Source: Tumebacillus amylolyticus
GTDB taxonomy: Bacteria; Bacillota; Bacilli; Tumebacillales; Tumebacillaceae
Assembly (NCBI RefSeq): GCF_016722965.1
Contig: NZ_JAEQNB010000001.1
Span: forward strand, 1,267,344-1,331,343
Direction: 5' to 3'
Length of the DNA stretch: 64,000 nt
The notes beneath the pieces are model-generated. The model worked only from the letters and a program-made list of their open reading frames with translations. It was not told the DNA's origin and did no database searches. Of the stretch, positions 48,481-58,104 are shown in pieces. Position 1 is the first letter of the stretch; every line of letters begins with the position of its first letter. Both the position numbers and the translations under genes were made by a program.

Positions 48481-51126
48481 ATGGGGTTTCAAGATTGGTT
48501 CGAGAAGGTTAGTTTGAAAGACTTCGATTCGAGTGTACTGGAAGTCGATAGCAAGATCAAAAAGTTGACCAAAAGCTTTGAGTACCTTGGATTGTCCAAA
48601 GTAGAAGTCGACGGATTGAACGATGCCATGAAGGAGATTTCCAGAAACGATGCGTTCTCTGAACTTCAGCAAAAACTGATCGCAGTTGGCAAAGGCAATC
48701 AGTTAAATGGTCTCCAAGAAGCGATGGACCGATTGGAAGCCCGAAATTCATCGATCAAAAAAATCACCGATTCCTTCAGCGAATTGCGTGCCAACATCTC
48801 TGAGGGATTCGGCTTAAAAGCAGCTTTTGAAGGATTGGACCAGTTGGAAGCGGCCACCAGTCAGTTGACGACTTTGAAAACCATCCAACTCACCACGGGT
48901 TCAAGTGAGGCCGGGATGGGATATCTTGGATACGCGGCGAATCAACAGGACAACAAAAAAGACGCGATCAAGATGGAGTCCCTGATGGTGAAACAGGGCA
49001 TGACGGATGCGCAAGCGGCTGATTTTCTCCCGGCTCTCAGCCAATTTGCCTCCGTTCAAGAATTTGCCAACGGCACCAACAGTGTTGCCGCTGCGCAAAG
49101 TGCTCTCGAGATGGCGTCCATGTTTAAGAAAACGGACTCGGCCCAACAGATGAGCGATTTCCTGAACGATTACAACAAAGCGTTGATGCTGCAGTCGGGC
49201 GATCCGAGCAAGTTTAATGACATGCTGAAATCGATCAAATCCAGTTCCCAAGGGATGGGTGTAACGGACCGTGATGCGATGTACATGGCGACGCTTTCCA
49301 GCCAAATGGGAATGACAGGTGACAAATCCGGTGAAAAACTCGCCGACATGATGGTCACGGCCCTTCCGAAAGTCAAGGAGCAAGTAACCGACAAGTCCAG
49401 CGAAGCGAACAAGACGTTGGCAAGTTTGGGCATGATCGATGACAGAGGCTACTCCAAGTTCTTTGACGGTGACGGCAAGGACGGCACAGGAGACGATTTG
49501 CAAGGGTTCATGAAAACGTTGTACGACAAAACGAAAAACATGGACCAGGATACCCGGGTGAAAACCTACACGGCAGTATTCGGCAAAGATGGCGGCAACA
49601 TGGCCCAACTGTTGGCGAGCGACCAAGGGATGCGTCAACAAGAGGTCTTGGCCAAGAGATTTGATTCCATGCCGGATTACAAAGCAATGGAAAAAGAGTA
49701 TAACGATTCTCCACAAGGCCAAGTCAAAAAACTCAAGGACAACGTAGAAACCCTCAAAACGGACGGTCTGATTGCTCTTGCCAAGGCCTTCAATCCCTTG
49801 TTGGAAGGGGTAAACAAATTCCTTGAATGGGTGCGCAAAATGACGGACGAACACCCTAGTATCGTGAAGGGTGTGGCTGCGATTATCGCGACCACGATGG
49901 CAATCTCCGGCGCTGTGCTCGTCTTCGGAAAACTGGCTTCCAGCTTGCTTGCCATTAAGGACTTGGGCGGAGGGGCTGTCGGTGCAATCAAGAACAGACC
50001 CGGACGTCGACGAAGAGGTGGGGGCGAGCCCCCGGAGACCGGTGGAAATAACCCGACCGACGATACGTCTCAACCCAGACAGCAACGAGAATCTTTGCTG
50101 CAAAAATTTAAAAACCGTAGAAACCGGAACCGTAACGATTCTCCAGAAGGGCATGAAGATCATCAGGACCAGCCCGGAGGCAACAGGAGGAGACGAGGTG
50201 GTCGTGGCCGTGGCGGCGGTCTCGTCGGCAATTTGCTCAGTGGTGCTGTCGGCGGAGTCGTTGGCGCAGGCCTTACGGGAGGCATCGACCTCGGTCAAAT
50301 CAAACAGATGGCGATGCATTTCGATGTCGTCCGCCACGCGGCTACGTTGATGGGCACATCGTTTGGAGGTACGTTCCAGAAACTTTCCCAAGGCCTAAAA
50401 TCCATGAACGTTCCGTTCAAGCTGTTTGAGGGCTTCCTCGGGAACCTTGGGAAGAGCACGACGTTGTGGGCTGTCAAAATGGCAGCTGCTTGGTTGATCG
50501 GTCTCGGGCCGATCGGTTTGATCATCGCCGGGGTCATTGCCGTTGTCGGAGCCCTCTGGGTGGCGTGGCAGAACAATTTTGGCAACATTCGTGAAGTGGC
50601 GACTTCGATCGGCAAGTGGATCACAGAGCACTTCGAAGGTGTCGTCAACTGGTTCAGAGGCTTGCCGGATCGGATGATGCAAATCGGCTCCGACATTGTA
50701 CACGGTTTATGGAGCGGGATCCAGAAGCTCGGAGATTGGTTGATGCAAAAGGCGGTCGATTTCGTCGACATGACGATTCCGGGCCCGATCCGCAAGTTTT
50801 TGGGGATCGCATCTCCATCTCGCCTCATGAAAGAGCACGGTCGATTCGTCGTCGAAGGGCTCGCGCTGGGGATGACCGACAACGCCAAAATGGTACACGA
50901 CGCCAGCAAGCACATGGCGTCGAAGGTTACAGGACCCGGTCGTGAAGCACTGGCTGCCAACTTGCCGTCCGCACAAGGCGGTGGAGGTGACATCCATGTC
51001 CACGTCCATCCGCATCCACATCAAAAATCGGAGGAGATCGCGGACCAAGTGATGCGCAAACTGGGGGCTTCCTCGCGAGGCCAGATGCTCAATACCGGTT
51101 TGCGTGTGAACATCTCCGCTATGTAA
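48481..51126 (+). CDS. Tail tape measure protein
   Basis: 881 residues, the longest gene of the tail operon. Helical N-terminal half with repeated K/Q/S-rich coiled coils, then hydrophobic segments (about 465-495 and 675-705). Between them (about 505-595) is an unusual Arg/Gly-rich polar stretch (GRRRRGGG, NRRNRNRND, NRRRRGGRGRGGG). The C-terminus has PGPIRKFLGIASPSRLMKEH, typical of phage tape measures, and a His-rich HVHVHPHPHQ. Sets tail length. If about 1.5 angstrom per helical residue applies, the tail would be roughly 130 nm. AAAGGAGGT before the ATG. Confidence 0.92.
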   Translation: MGFQDWFEKVSLKDFDSSVLEVDSKIKKLTKSFEYLGLSKVEVDGLNDAMKEISRNDAFSELQQKLIAVGKGNQLNGLQEAMDRLEARNSSIKKITDSFSELRANISEGFGLKAAFEGLDQLEAATSQLTTLKTIQLTTGSSEAGMGYLGYAANQQDNKKDAIKMESLMVKQGMTDAQAADFLPALSQFASVQEFANGTNSVAAAQSALEMASMFKKTDSAQQMSDFLNDYNKALMLQSGDPSKFNDMLKSIKSSSQGMGVTDRDAMYMATLSSQMGMTGDKSGEKLADMMVTALPKVKEQVTDKSSEANKTLASLGMIDDRGYSKFFDGDGKDGTGDDLQGFMKTLYDKTKNMDQDTRVKTYTAVFGKDGGNMAQLLASDQGMRQQEVLAKRFDSMPDYKAMEKEYNDSPQGQVKKLKDNVETLKTDGLIALAKAFNPLLEGVNKFLEWVRKMTDEHPSIVKGVAAIIATTMAISGAVLVFGKLASSLLAIKDLGGGAVGAIKNRPGRRRRGGGEPPETGGNNPTDDTSQPRQQRESLLQKFKNRRNRNRNDSPEGHEDHQDQPGGNRRRRGGRGRGGGLVGNLLSGAVGGVVGAGLTGGIDLGQIKQMAMHFDVVRHAATLMGTSFGGTFQKLSQGLKSMNVPFKLFEGFLGNLGKSTTLWAVKMAAAWLIGLGPIGLIIAGVIAVVGALWVAWQNNFGNIREVATSIGKWITEHFEGVVNWFRGLPDRMMQIGSDIVHGLWSGIQKLGDWLMQKAVDFVDMTIPGPIRKFLGIASPSRLMKEHGRFVVEGLALGMTDNAKMVHDASKHMASKVTGPGREALAANLPSAQGGGGDIHVHVHPHPHQKSEEIADQVMRKLGASSRGQMLNTGLRVNISAM

Positions 51127-51146
51127 GGAGGAAGGAGGAAGTCACT

Positions 51147-51716
51147 TTGCAATACGAAACGTTGCAACTGGGACATGTCCTGTTTGACTTGGAATCCCGA
51201 CCCGATGAAATTCCGCTGGGCGGAGAGCAAATGCTCTCCGTTCTTCAATTTCCGGGCGGTTTCAAGGAAGTTCAATTGCTTGGCGCCCAAGAGCGCTCGA
51301 TCACCTGGTCGGGCGTTTTTTCGTACGAAAAAGCATGGGACAACGTGCAAGCGCTCGATCAGATGTGCCGCCAAGGCGACGTTCAAGAATTGTGGATCGA
51401 CAACTTGATTTACCGCAGGGCCATCGTCAAAAAGTTTCAGTGGTCGTACCGCACCAAACACGAAATCCCGTATGAAATTGAGCTTGAACTGGTGGCAAAC
51501 TTCCAATCGATTCTGTACAGCGATCCTTTGTCCATGAAGGATGCTCTGCCTTGGAAGGACATGAAAATCTACACCGCCGTCGACGGTGATTCGGTTTGGA
51601 AACTGGCGTTGCGCTTTTATGGAGATGGCGGGTTGTACCGGAAGATCGCCAATGCGAACAACTTGGACAATCCGGATCAGCTCAAGCCGGGGACGAAGTT
51701 GGTGATCCCAAGATGA
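51147..51716 (+). CDS. LysM-containing baseplate/tail protein (XkdP-like)
   Basis: 189 residues. The N-terminal part (IPLGGEQMLSVLQFPGGFKE and following) resembles the XkdP/gp53-type tail protein; the last 45 residues form a LysM unit (VDGDSVWKLALRFYGDGGLY, LKPGTKLVIPR) that can hold peptidoglycan or sit in the hub. TTG start after AAGGAGGAAGGAGGAAG. Its TGA overlaps the ATG of the next gene. Confidence 0.88.
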   Translation: MQYETLQLGHVLFDLESRPDEIPLGGEQMLSVLQFPGGFKEVQLLGAQERSITWSGVFSYEKAWDNVQALDQMCRQGDVQELWIDNLIYRRAIVKKFQWSYRTKHEIPYEIELELVANFQSILYSDPLSMKDALPWKDMKIYTAVDGDSVWKLALRFYGDGGLYRKIANANNLDNPDQLKPGTKLVIPR

Positions 51717-52837
51717 TCCACGTGCAAGACCACGGCAACCGCCGTACGTTTTCCGTCCCTCGCTCCCTCGTGCGCATCAACGGACAAACCGTGTGGTGCA
51801 ACTCTTGGATGGTGAACCTCAACGCCGTCAATCAAGCGGATGATTTCAACTTGGAGTTGCCTTTTCAAGTCGTGGAATCGCTGCATTCGGACTCATCCTA
51901 CCTGCTGAACTCGATTGAAACACCGTCCGAATTGCTGGTGCAAGGGACGCTTTTGGTTGAAATCTTCGTAGGCTTCCAGCACGATCCAAAACCATATGTG
52001 GAACCGTCAGACCTGACGCGGATCATGTACGGACTTGTAGATTCAATCGAAGTGAAATTCTCGTCCAGCGGTGAGGCAGTCAGTTTGAGCGGTCGGAACA
52101 TGGTCGCTGTATTTCTCGACAACAAAATCAACGAGAAATTCCCGAACCTCACCTCATCGCAAATTGCGGAAATGCTGGCTGAGAAGCACGGACTCAAGCC
52201 TCGCGTGGCGCAGACGTACACAACCGTCGGCACGTACGCCAATGACGAGTCCGCCGAGATGAGCAATGACAGCCAAGCGGAATGGGACCTGCTGACTTCG
52301 TTGGCAGAGCAAGAGGGTTTTATCGTCTGTGTTCTTGACGACTTCCTCTATTTCGGACCCTTGGAGAATTTGCTGCACGACCAGTTGGCTCAAGACCCTA
52401 TGGCGTATACCTGGGGACAAAATGTGCTCGAACTTTCCATCACCCGCAACCCGCACGCAGCGAAGAACCTGACCATCGACGTGCATTCGTACAACGCGAG
52501 TCAATCCCAACATGTAAGCGCCAGTGCCAAACGTGACTTTCCGGGTGCAGACAGCACGTATCAGGAGCGGCACTTCCTCGCAGGTCTTACGCAAGAGCAG
52601 GCTCAACAGCGAGCCCAAGCCTTGGTGGATCAGTTGGCCGAGATGGAGTTAGTGGGCAGCGTAACCGTCACCGGAGATACGCAGTTGAGAGTCGGGACCC
52701 GGATTGCGTTGTATGGCGTCGGGCAAGTCTTGTCCGATTTTTACTACATTCGCAAAGCTTCCCACACATTCAGCCAGACAGAAGGTTATCGGACCAATCT
52801 CAGCATCTCCACCCGATTGCTTGGCGGGGATAGTTAG
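51713..52837 (+). CDS. Baseplate hub protein (XkdQ/gpD-like)
   Basis: 374 residues from the overlapping ATG (ATGA). Family features of late-control D/XkdQ hub proteins: FVGFQHDPKPYVEPSDLTRI, GLVDSIEVKFSSSGEAVSLS, SQIAEMLAEKHGLKP, WDLLTSLAEQEGFIV. Forms the ring linking tube and spike. An upstream extension of the frame was rejected because the overlap start follows the operon pattern. Confidence 0.88.
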   Translation: MIHVQDHGNRRTFSVPRSLVRINGQTVWCNSWMVNLNAVNQADDFNLELPFQVVESLHSDSSYLLNSIETPSELLVQGTLLVEIFVGFQHDPKPYVEPSDLTRIMYGLVDSIEVKFSSSGEAVSLSGRNMVAVFLDNKINEKFPNLTSSQIAEMLAEKHGLKPRVAQTYTTVGTYANDESAEMSNDSQAEWDLLTSLAEQEGFIVCVLDDFLYFGPLENLLHDQLAQDPMAYTWGQNVLELSITRNPHAAKNLTIDVHSYNASQSQHVSASAKRDFPGADSTYQERHFLAGLTQEQAQQRAQALVDQLAEMELVGSVTVTGDTQLRVGTRIALYGVGQVLSDFYYIRKASHTFSQTEGYRTNLSISTRLLGGDS

Positions 52838-52848
52838 GAGGAGAGTTC

Positions 52849-53277
52849 ATGTACAGTCCGACGATGAACTGGGTGGAGCAGATCAAATGGATCGTCCGCG
52901 AGATGATGAACGCGAAATCTTTCGTTTTGGAAGGTATCGTTACGTCGGTTGATCCGACTCCGCCCTGCAAAGTAAAAGTGATGCTCGAACCCTACTCGAT
53001 TGAAACCGGCTGGTTGCGTGTTTCCACACCTTATGGGGGAAATGGGTTCGGGTTGGTGCTTCCACCGCCGGAGCAGGGAGTACCTGTCAAAGTGATTTTT
53101 GACATGGGGGACATTCAACACGGAACCGTCATCGGAGCTGTTTTTTCCGAAGCGATGTCGGTGCCGGACGCACCGTTTGGCAGTGTGGGGTTTGTACACA
53201 AATCCGGCAGTTCCATTCTGATTGCACCGGACGGCACGGTGACGATCCAAGGTAAAAATTCTACTCAAAGTTGGTGA
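52849..53277 (+). CDS. Baseplate spike/assembly protein V-like
   Basis: 142 residues. An OB-like domain (LEGIVTSVDPTPPCKVKVML, TPYGGNGFGLVLPPPEQGVP, FDMGDIQHGTVIGAVFSEA) followed by a short beta-repeat end (SGSSILIAPDGTVTIQGKNS), as in gpV/gp5 spike proteins. Likely tip of the central spike that meets the target envelope. Small, lacks a lysozyme domain. TAGGAGGAGAG before the start. Confidence 0.85.
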   Translation: MYSPTMNWVEQIKWIVREMMNAKSFVLEGIVTSVDPTPPCKVKVMLEPYSIETGWLRVSTPYGGNGFGLVLPPPEQGVPVKVIFDMGDIQHGTVIGAVFSEAMSVPDAPFGSVGFVHKSGSSILIAPDGTVTIQGKNSTQSW

Positions 53278-53281
53278 TCAC

Positions 53282-53683
53282 ATGGCAGATTCCATGCCCG
53301 TTTTTGACCCGCTTGGCACCGATTTGCGACTGGATGAATCGGGCGATCTCGTCTCGACCATCAGCGGTTCCCTCGACCTCGTCAGCGTCGAGGACAACGT
53401 GAACCAAGCGATGCGCGTCCGTTTGCAGACTGTGCCATCCACATACCTGTGGGGAACCGATGTCGGAACCTCTTTGGCGAGATATGTAGACGAGCCGGTT
53501 ACGGATCTTGTGAAGAGGGAAATTCAAAGTCTTGCAGCCGAACAAGTCAGTCGCGACTCCCGCATTCTGGGTGTCCAAGAGGTTTCGGTCGACGAAGTGG
53601 CGGCGAACTTCTTGCATGTGACCGTTCGCGCGTCGGTTGCGGGGCTAGGCGCAGTCCAACTACCAGTTCGCATAGGGAGGTAA
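53282..53683 (+). CDS. Baseplate wedge protein (gp25/XkdS-like, DUF2634)
   Basis: 133 residues. FDPLGTDLRLDESGDLVSTI and TVPSTYLWGTDVGTSLARYV are characteristic of XkdS/gp25-like wedge proteins. Needed to start sheath polymerisation on the baseplate. Starts 4 bases after the spike gene. Confidence 0.9.
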   Translation: MADSMPVFDPLGTDLRLDESGDLVSTISGSLDLVSVEDNVNQAMRVRLQTVPSTYLWGTDVGTSLARYVDEPVTDLVKREIQSLAAEQVSRDSRILGVQEVSVDEVAANFLHVTVRASVAGLGAVQLPVRIGR

Positions 53684-53689
53684 GACGAG

Positions 53690-54790
53690 ATGGCCACATT
53701 TCGCCAAAGTCTTGCTTCCATGATCTCCTACCTGCAGGAGAAGGGAAGCAAGTTGACCGATTTTTCACCGACGTCGGTGGTGTATCAGATCTTGGCAACC
53801 GTCGCTTCGGTGACCGACCAGATTCAGTACTCAATCGACAAAGCACAGAACCAAGCCTACATCTCTACGGCGACCGGAAGCGGTCTCGACGCCAAAGGAC
53901 AAGACCTCGGCGTTCCCCGTAAACAGCCGACGCAAGCGGTGTGGGTGTTTACGTTTTCGAAAAAACAAGCTCCTACGCAAGACATCGTGATTCCCAAAGG
54001 CACTGTGGTCACCACTTTGCCGCAACCGGGACTGGCACCGATTACCTTCACGGTCGATGAAACGACTTTTTTGCCAATCGGTACGTTGAACGTCACCGTG
54101 AGAGCGACTTGTCGAACAGCGGGCAGCATTGGCAACATCGCGGTGAATACGCCGTTGCTGATCGGTTCTGCGACCCCCGGCATCGACAGCGTGCAACTTC
54201 TCTCCACAGATCAAGGGACGCTTGGATTTGACATCGAAGAGGACGACGAATATCGGAAGCGTCTCTTGCTGGCCTTGGCCAGCAAAGCGCAGGGGACCAA
54301 GACTTGGTATGAACAGAGCGCGTTGACCGTGGAAGGCGTCCAATTGGCAACCGTAGTTCCGTTTGAACGAGGACCCGGTACAGTGGACATCTACATCGTG
54401 GGCGATGACAATACGATGCCATCGCAGGAATTAATCAATGAAGTACAAGCGGTCATCGATGTGGGCCGCATCATCACCGATGATGCAAAAGTTATGCCGC
54501 CGACGCCTCGATACATCGACCTCTCTTGCAAAGTCCAGATCGACGAGGGTTATGCGCAAGACGCGACGCTTGAACGCGTGAAGCTCTCCGTGAAAAACTA
54601 TGTCGCACAACTCGGGATCGGCGGAGGTTCTACTCACACGCTGTATCTCTCGCAAGTGATCCGGACCGTTCTGTCTGTGGAGGGTGTCCAAAACGTCTGG
54701 GATGTCGCTTCTGGTGACGGCGGAGATATTTTGTTCACGTCCAAACAATTGCCGCTTGTCCGCAACTTGGACATCACGCCGTATCCATAG
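53690..54790 (+). CDS. Baseplate J-like protein (XkdT)
   Basis: 366 residues of the baseplate_J family: SYLQEKGSKLTDFSPTSVVY near the start, TGSGLDAKGQDLGVPRKQPT, and a C-terminal beta region VKNYVAQLGIGGGSTHTLYL. Wedge component that undergoes the rearrangement triggering contraction. AGGGAGGTAAG before the ATG. Confidence 0.93.
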   Translation: MATFRQSLASMISYLQEKGSKLTDFSPTSVVYQILATVASVTDQIQYSIDKAQNQAYISTATGSGLDAKGQDLGVPRKQPTQAVWVFTFSKKQAPTQDIVIPKGTVVTTLPQPGLAPITFTVDETTFLPIGTLNVTVRATCRTAGSIGNIAVNTPLLIGSATPGIDSVQLLSTDQGTLGFDIEEDDEYRKRLLLALASKAQGTKTWYEQSALTVEGVQLATVVPFERGPGTVDIYIVGDDNTMPSQELINEVQAVIDVGRIITDDAKVMPPTPRYIDLSCKVQIDEGYAQDATLERVKLSVKNYVAQLGIGGGSTHTLYLSQVIRTVLSVEGVQNVWDVASGDGGDILFTSKQLPLVRNLDITPYP

Positions 54791-54801
54791 GAGGTGTGCA
54801 G

Positions 54802-55341
54802 ATGAAACAGCAGCAGAACTTGCTTCAGCGCCTCTCCAACGTATTCTCCAAGGATGAGAACAGCTTGCTGGGGCAACTGTTCGGTGCCATTGGTTCGAAG
54901 CTTGACGAACTTGATCCAGCGCAGACGCAGTTGCAACGACAATTCGCGATGTTTACGGCGAACGGAGAGGCTTTGGATCGCCACGGTCAAGATTGGGGTG
55001 TGTACCGCCGAGATTTGGAGGCTGATGAAGATTATCGCCGACGCATTCAGGCGGTGCTCCCGATCTACACCAACGGTCCGACCGTGCAAGCGATCTCCGA
55101 CATCGTACGCAATTTCACAGGAGCTGCACCTGTAATTCTCGAGTTTGGGCCGTACAGCTTCACGATGGGAGTCACGCCGATGGGCGATTTCATGTTCAAC
55201 GATCGTTCTCCCTTCGAGTTCGAAGTGCAAGTGCAGAACCCCGAAGGCGTGACCTATAAAAAAAATGACCTGGAAATGGCGGTCCAACAGGCCAAACCGG
55301 CCCGTGCGACCGTTACATTCGTTCACCAAGGAGGGATCTAA
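54802..55341 (+). CDS. Tail protein I-like (XkdU, DUF2313)
   Basis: 179 residues. RLSNVFSKDENSLLGQLFGA at the start, RHGQDW-like DRHGQDWGVYRRDLEADEDY RRR segment, typical of XkdU/DUF2313 proteins that connect the baseplate with the tail fibre. ATG chosen over a GTG two codons earlier because TAGGAGGTG is then 7 bases away. Confidence 0.87.
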   Translation: MKQQQNLLQRLSNVFSKDENSLLGQLFGAIGSKLDELDPAQTQLQRQFAMFTANGEALDRHGQDWGVYRRDLEADEDYRRRIQAVLPIYTNGPTVQAISDIVRNFTGAAPVILEFGPYSFTMGVTPMGDFMFNDRSPFEFEVQVQNPEGVTYKKNDLEMAVQQAKPARATVTFVHQGGI

Positions 55342-56208
55342 GTGACGCTCTCAATCTCGTTTTACAACAACGTGAAGTACACCAAGGATGACTTCATGAA
55401 CCGCGACCGGGACTTTTTCGGCAACGGCGTTGTTACGCTGACCGACTTCCCGCTCACGCTCGGTCCGACGCCGTTGACCCTCACGATTGGGGGTGGTGTC
55501 GCATGGGTAGACGGCTACCGAATCGCCAACGACGACTTGCTGCCCGTCCCGTTGATGATCGACAAAGGCGATGCCCAAAAACGTATCGACATCATCCAAC
55601 TCGGCCATGACGACGTGAACTCCCGCGCTGTGATGACAGTAAAAAAAGGCGTGCCCGCCGACACGCCGATCGAACCGGGGGCTGACCCCGGCTATCTGAA
55701 ATTGTTTGCGATCTCCGTGGATGCCAACGTGACTTCGCTGTCTTCTGACAAAGTAACGGACCGTCGGAATTTGGTTCCGCTGAAAGTGTCGGGTACGCAG
55801 ATTTCCTTCACCGGTGCCGTTTCGACCACGCAGCTCGGACAAGCCAACGGTGTTGCCACACTGGGGGCAGACGGGAAAGTCCCGTCGCTTCAACTGCCGA
55901 CCTTGGTGGCGATGGGGGCACTTAGCGCAGGAACCGGTAATGGGTCGGTACGAATCGACCCGGCTTATGAATTGAGTTCTGACACGCGAACCACGACGGT
56001 CACCTATGGCATAAACGGACTGGTTTCTACGGTGAAAGAGACAGACCCGACCAACAGCAACGCAACGATTGCCACGAATTCGATCACGTATGGGACGAAC
56101 GGCCAGATCTCGAAAATTACGACCACGGCGGGAGGTCATACGGCCACGCTGACCGTGAACTACGGAACGAACGGGTTGGTTTCCAACTTGACCCAAACCT
56201 ATCTCTAA
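55342..56208 (+). CDS. Tail fibre/collar-like protein with C-terminal beta repeats
   Basis: 288 residues. The N-terminal half (DRDFFGNGVVTLTDFPLTLG ... VDGYRIANDD) is the baseplate-attachment type domain of phage fibres. GVATLGADGKVPSLQLP is the common fibre shaft-joint motif. The C-terminal 80 residues hold three copies of a T-Y-G-x-N-G-x-x-S-x-x unit (TVTYGINGLVSTVKE, SITYGTNGQISKITT, TVNYGTNGLVSNLTQ), similar to YD-type beta repeats. GTG start after AAGGAGGG. Probably the fibre base onto which following proteins add. Confidence 0.78.
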   Translation: MTLSISFYNNVKYTKDDFMNRDRDFFGNGVVTLTDFPLTLGPTPLTLTIGGGVAWVDGYRIANDDLLPVPLMIDKGDAQKRIDIIQLGHDDVNSRAVMTVKKGVPADTPIEPGADPGYLKLFAISVDANVTSLSSDKVTDRRNLVPLKVSGTQISFTGAVSTTQLGQANGVATLGADGKVPSLQLPTLVAMGALSAGTGNGSVRIDPAYELSSDTRTTTVTYGINGLVSTVKETDPTNSNATIATNSITYGTNGQISKITTTAGGHTATLTVNYGTNGLVSNLTQTYL

Positions 56209-56221
56209 GGAGTGATCAAAC

Positions 56222-56971
56222 ATGTCTGAAAAAGCAACCGTCGTCGTCGGCGGCAACATCGTCCCGCTGGGTTCTGACTATGCGGGAACACCAACGTACC
56301 GACCGACGAAAGTGGACGCCAATGGTTTACAACGGGTAGGAATTGATGCTGACACCGTCGGGCTTGCCAAGGAAGGGACTCCCATCACTGGTGTCACAAT
56401 GCCGACTGGCGGGTCGGGTATCCAGGGCTGGACCTCTGGACTGTACAATTTATTCTCATCGGGCACGGCAACTGTGAGGTTTGCGACCGCTCAACAGGTT
56501 AGCATCGGGAATGTGTCCACAACGAGTTCAGGATCGCTCATCGATGCTTTTTCTCCGACCATCGCATTGCAAAGTCAGTCTTTCGGGTACGGCTACGATC
56601 CGACTGCAGCAAAATGGCAAAGGCTGACGGTTGATTCCAGTAAAAACCTCAATGTAACCAATGCGTCAGGTCCACGAGCTATCACGCAAACTCCGAGCGT
56701 GGGACGTGTTACAATCGCAGCCGGAGCAACTGCAGTCGCATTACGAGTAGGTGCTTCTGACCTCGCAAGTCGCAAACAATTTGCCATTCGAAACATTTCC
56801 GCGCCAGGCGGTGCCATCTTGTACATCGGGGGGGCGAATGTGACCGATGCCGCTGGATGGCCCATTTACCCCGGAGAGTCGTACGTAGTAGAACAAAACC
56901 CTGCTAACACGGTAACGATCTATGGATACTCATCTGGGGCATGTGTAGTAGCCGTCATGGAGGTGGCGTAA
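56222..56971 (+). CDS. Putative tail fibre/receptor-binding component
   Basis: 249 residues, rich in Thr/Ser/Gly/Ala, predicted all-beta: VVVGGNIVPLGSDYAGTPTY at the start and a C-terminal domain (ATAVALRVGASDLASRKQFA ... YSSGACVVAVMEVA) of the kind found at phage tail tips. No enzyme motif. Translationally coupled with the Kelch gene (its TAA adjoins the next ATG). Confidence 0.65.
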   Translation: MSEKATVVVGGNIVPLGSDYAGTPTYRPTKVDANGLQRVGIDADTVGLAKEGTPITGVTMPTGGSGIQGWTSGLYNLFSSGTATVRFATAQQVSIGNVSTTSSGSLIDAFSPTIALQSQSFGYGYDPTAAKWQRLTVDSSKNLNVTNASGPRAITQTPSVGRVTIAAGATAVALRVGASDLASRKQFAIRNISAPGGAILYIGGANVTDAAGWPIYPGESYVVEQNPANTVTIYGYSSGACVVAVMEVA

Positions 56972-58090
56972 ATGATGCAGTTTACGAATGGCCAACAGCA
57001 ACGTATCGCATACGATTCGTACATTCAACTCCAAACTAATGGACGTCCTACAACGTTCCCATACTCGGCCTACAATGTTCAACTTGGAATTGTAAATAAT
57101 GTCCTCTATGTGAGTGGGGGAAACACCGGAAACGCATCAACAGTCTCTATGCACTATGGCCTTGATCTTGCGACAAACATGTGGACATCTAAAGCGACAA
57201 TACCGATTTCCGTATTCTCTGGGGCGACTTGTACTTTTAACAACAAAATCTACGTGTTTGGTGGTTGTAATTATGGAGCGAATGCTGGCAATACGCAGAT
57301 TTATGACCCAGTAACAAATACTTGGTCATCTGGTGCCAACATGTCAATTTCACGGTTCGGTGCATGGGCACAAGTAATAAATGGTTTGATTTATGTTTTG
57401 GGTGGCATTGTAAACTATAGTTCGCCTTCCTATGTTAACGTTCTCGAATGCTACGATCCAGTTTTGAATACTTGGAGTACCAAAGCTACGCCGCCTACGA
57501 TGACTTATGGTTGGAAAACAGCATGGGTCTATCAAAACAAATTGTACGCAGTTACAAATGGAGTCTTGAGTGTGTACGATCCTGCTACGAATGCATGGTC
57601 AACAAGATCATCGGGTTTAGGAGGACCTTGGGCATTCATGTTAGATGATGTGGTTTATTTGTTTGGAGAAACCTCTATAAGCAATGGAGCCGTAAGTTTC
57701 TATTATCCGGATTTGGATACAACCGCTCCACCAAAAAACTTCACTGCAAGAAACAATTACAAAACTACGCGTTACAACCAAGCGGTAACGATGATCCAAA
57801 ACCCACTAAATCCGAATGAGATTTTTTCACTCGGCGGATGTACGAACGGCAATAGCCCAACAAACGCTTTGGATATCTTCATTAGAAAAGTCCTCTATGA
57901 TCAAATTAATGATTCGGCGGTTTGTTTACGTGTTCGTTCGGATTCGAACCCGATTACTGTGAGGAATGTCGATGGCAGACCATCAATCGATATTGGCCCT
58001 GGACAACAAGACGGGCCGTTTACAAAGCCAAAAGTATATGTTGAGAACTGGGCATCGAGCAATATTCAAATTAGTGTATCAACTAATTAA
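56972..58090 (+). CDS. Kelch-repeat beta-propeller protein, candidate receptor-binding tail tip
   Basis: 372 residues with at least five Kelch-type repeats: NNVLYVSGGNTGNAS, NNKIYVFGGCNYGAN, NGLIYVLGGIVNYSS, QNKLYAVTNG, DDVVYLFGETSISNG, each with a following YDP-x-x-N-x-W element. A C-terminal non-repeat domain follows (residues about 300-372). A beta-propeller in this place in a tail operon points to glycan or protein binding on target cells. GC is far below that of the structural genes before it, suggesting separate acquisition of the specificity module. Confidence 0.8.
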   Translation: MMQFTNGQQQRIAYDSYIQLQTNGRPTTFPYSAYNVQLGIVNNVLYVSGGNTGNASTVSMHYGLDLATNMWTSKATIPISVFSGATCTFNNKIYVFGGCNYGANAGNTQIYDPVTNTWSSGANMSISRFGAWAQVINGLIYVLGGIVNYSSPSYVNVLECYDPVLNTWSTKATPPTMTYGWKTAWVYQNKLYAVTNGVLSVYDPATNAWSTRSSGLGGPWAFMLDDVVYLFGETSISNGAVSFYYPDLDTTAPPKNFTARNNYKTTRYNQAVTMIQNPLNPNEIFSLGGCTNGNSPTNALDIFIRKVLYDQINDSAVCLRVRSDSNPITVRNVDGRPSIDIGPGQQDGPFTKPKVYVENWASSNIQISVSTN

Positions 58091-58104
58091 AGGGGGGTTT
58101 TTCA

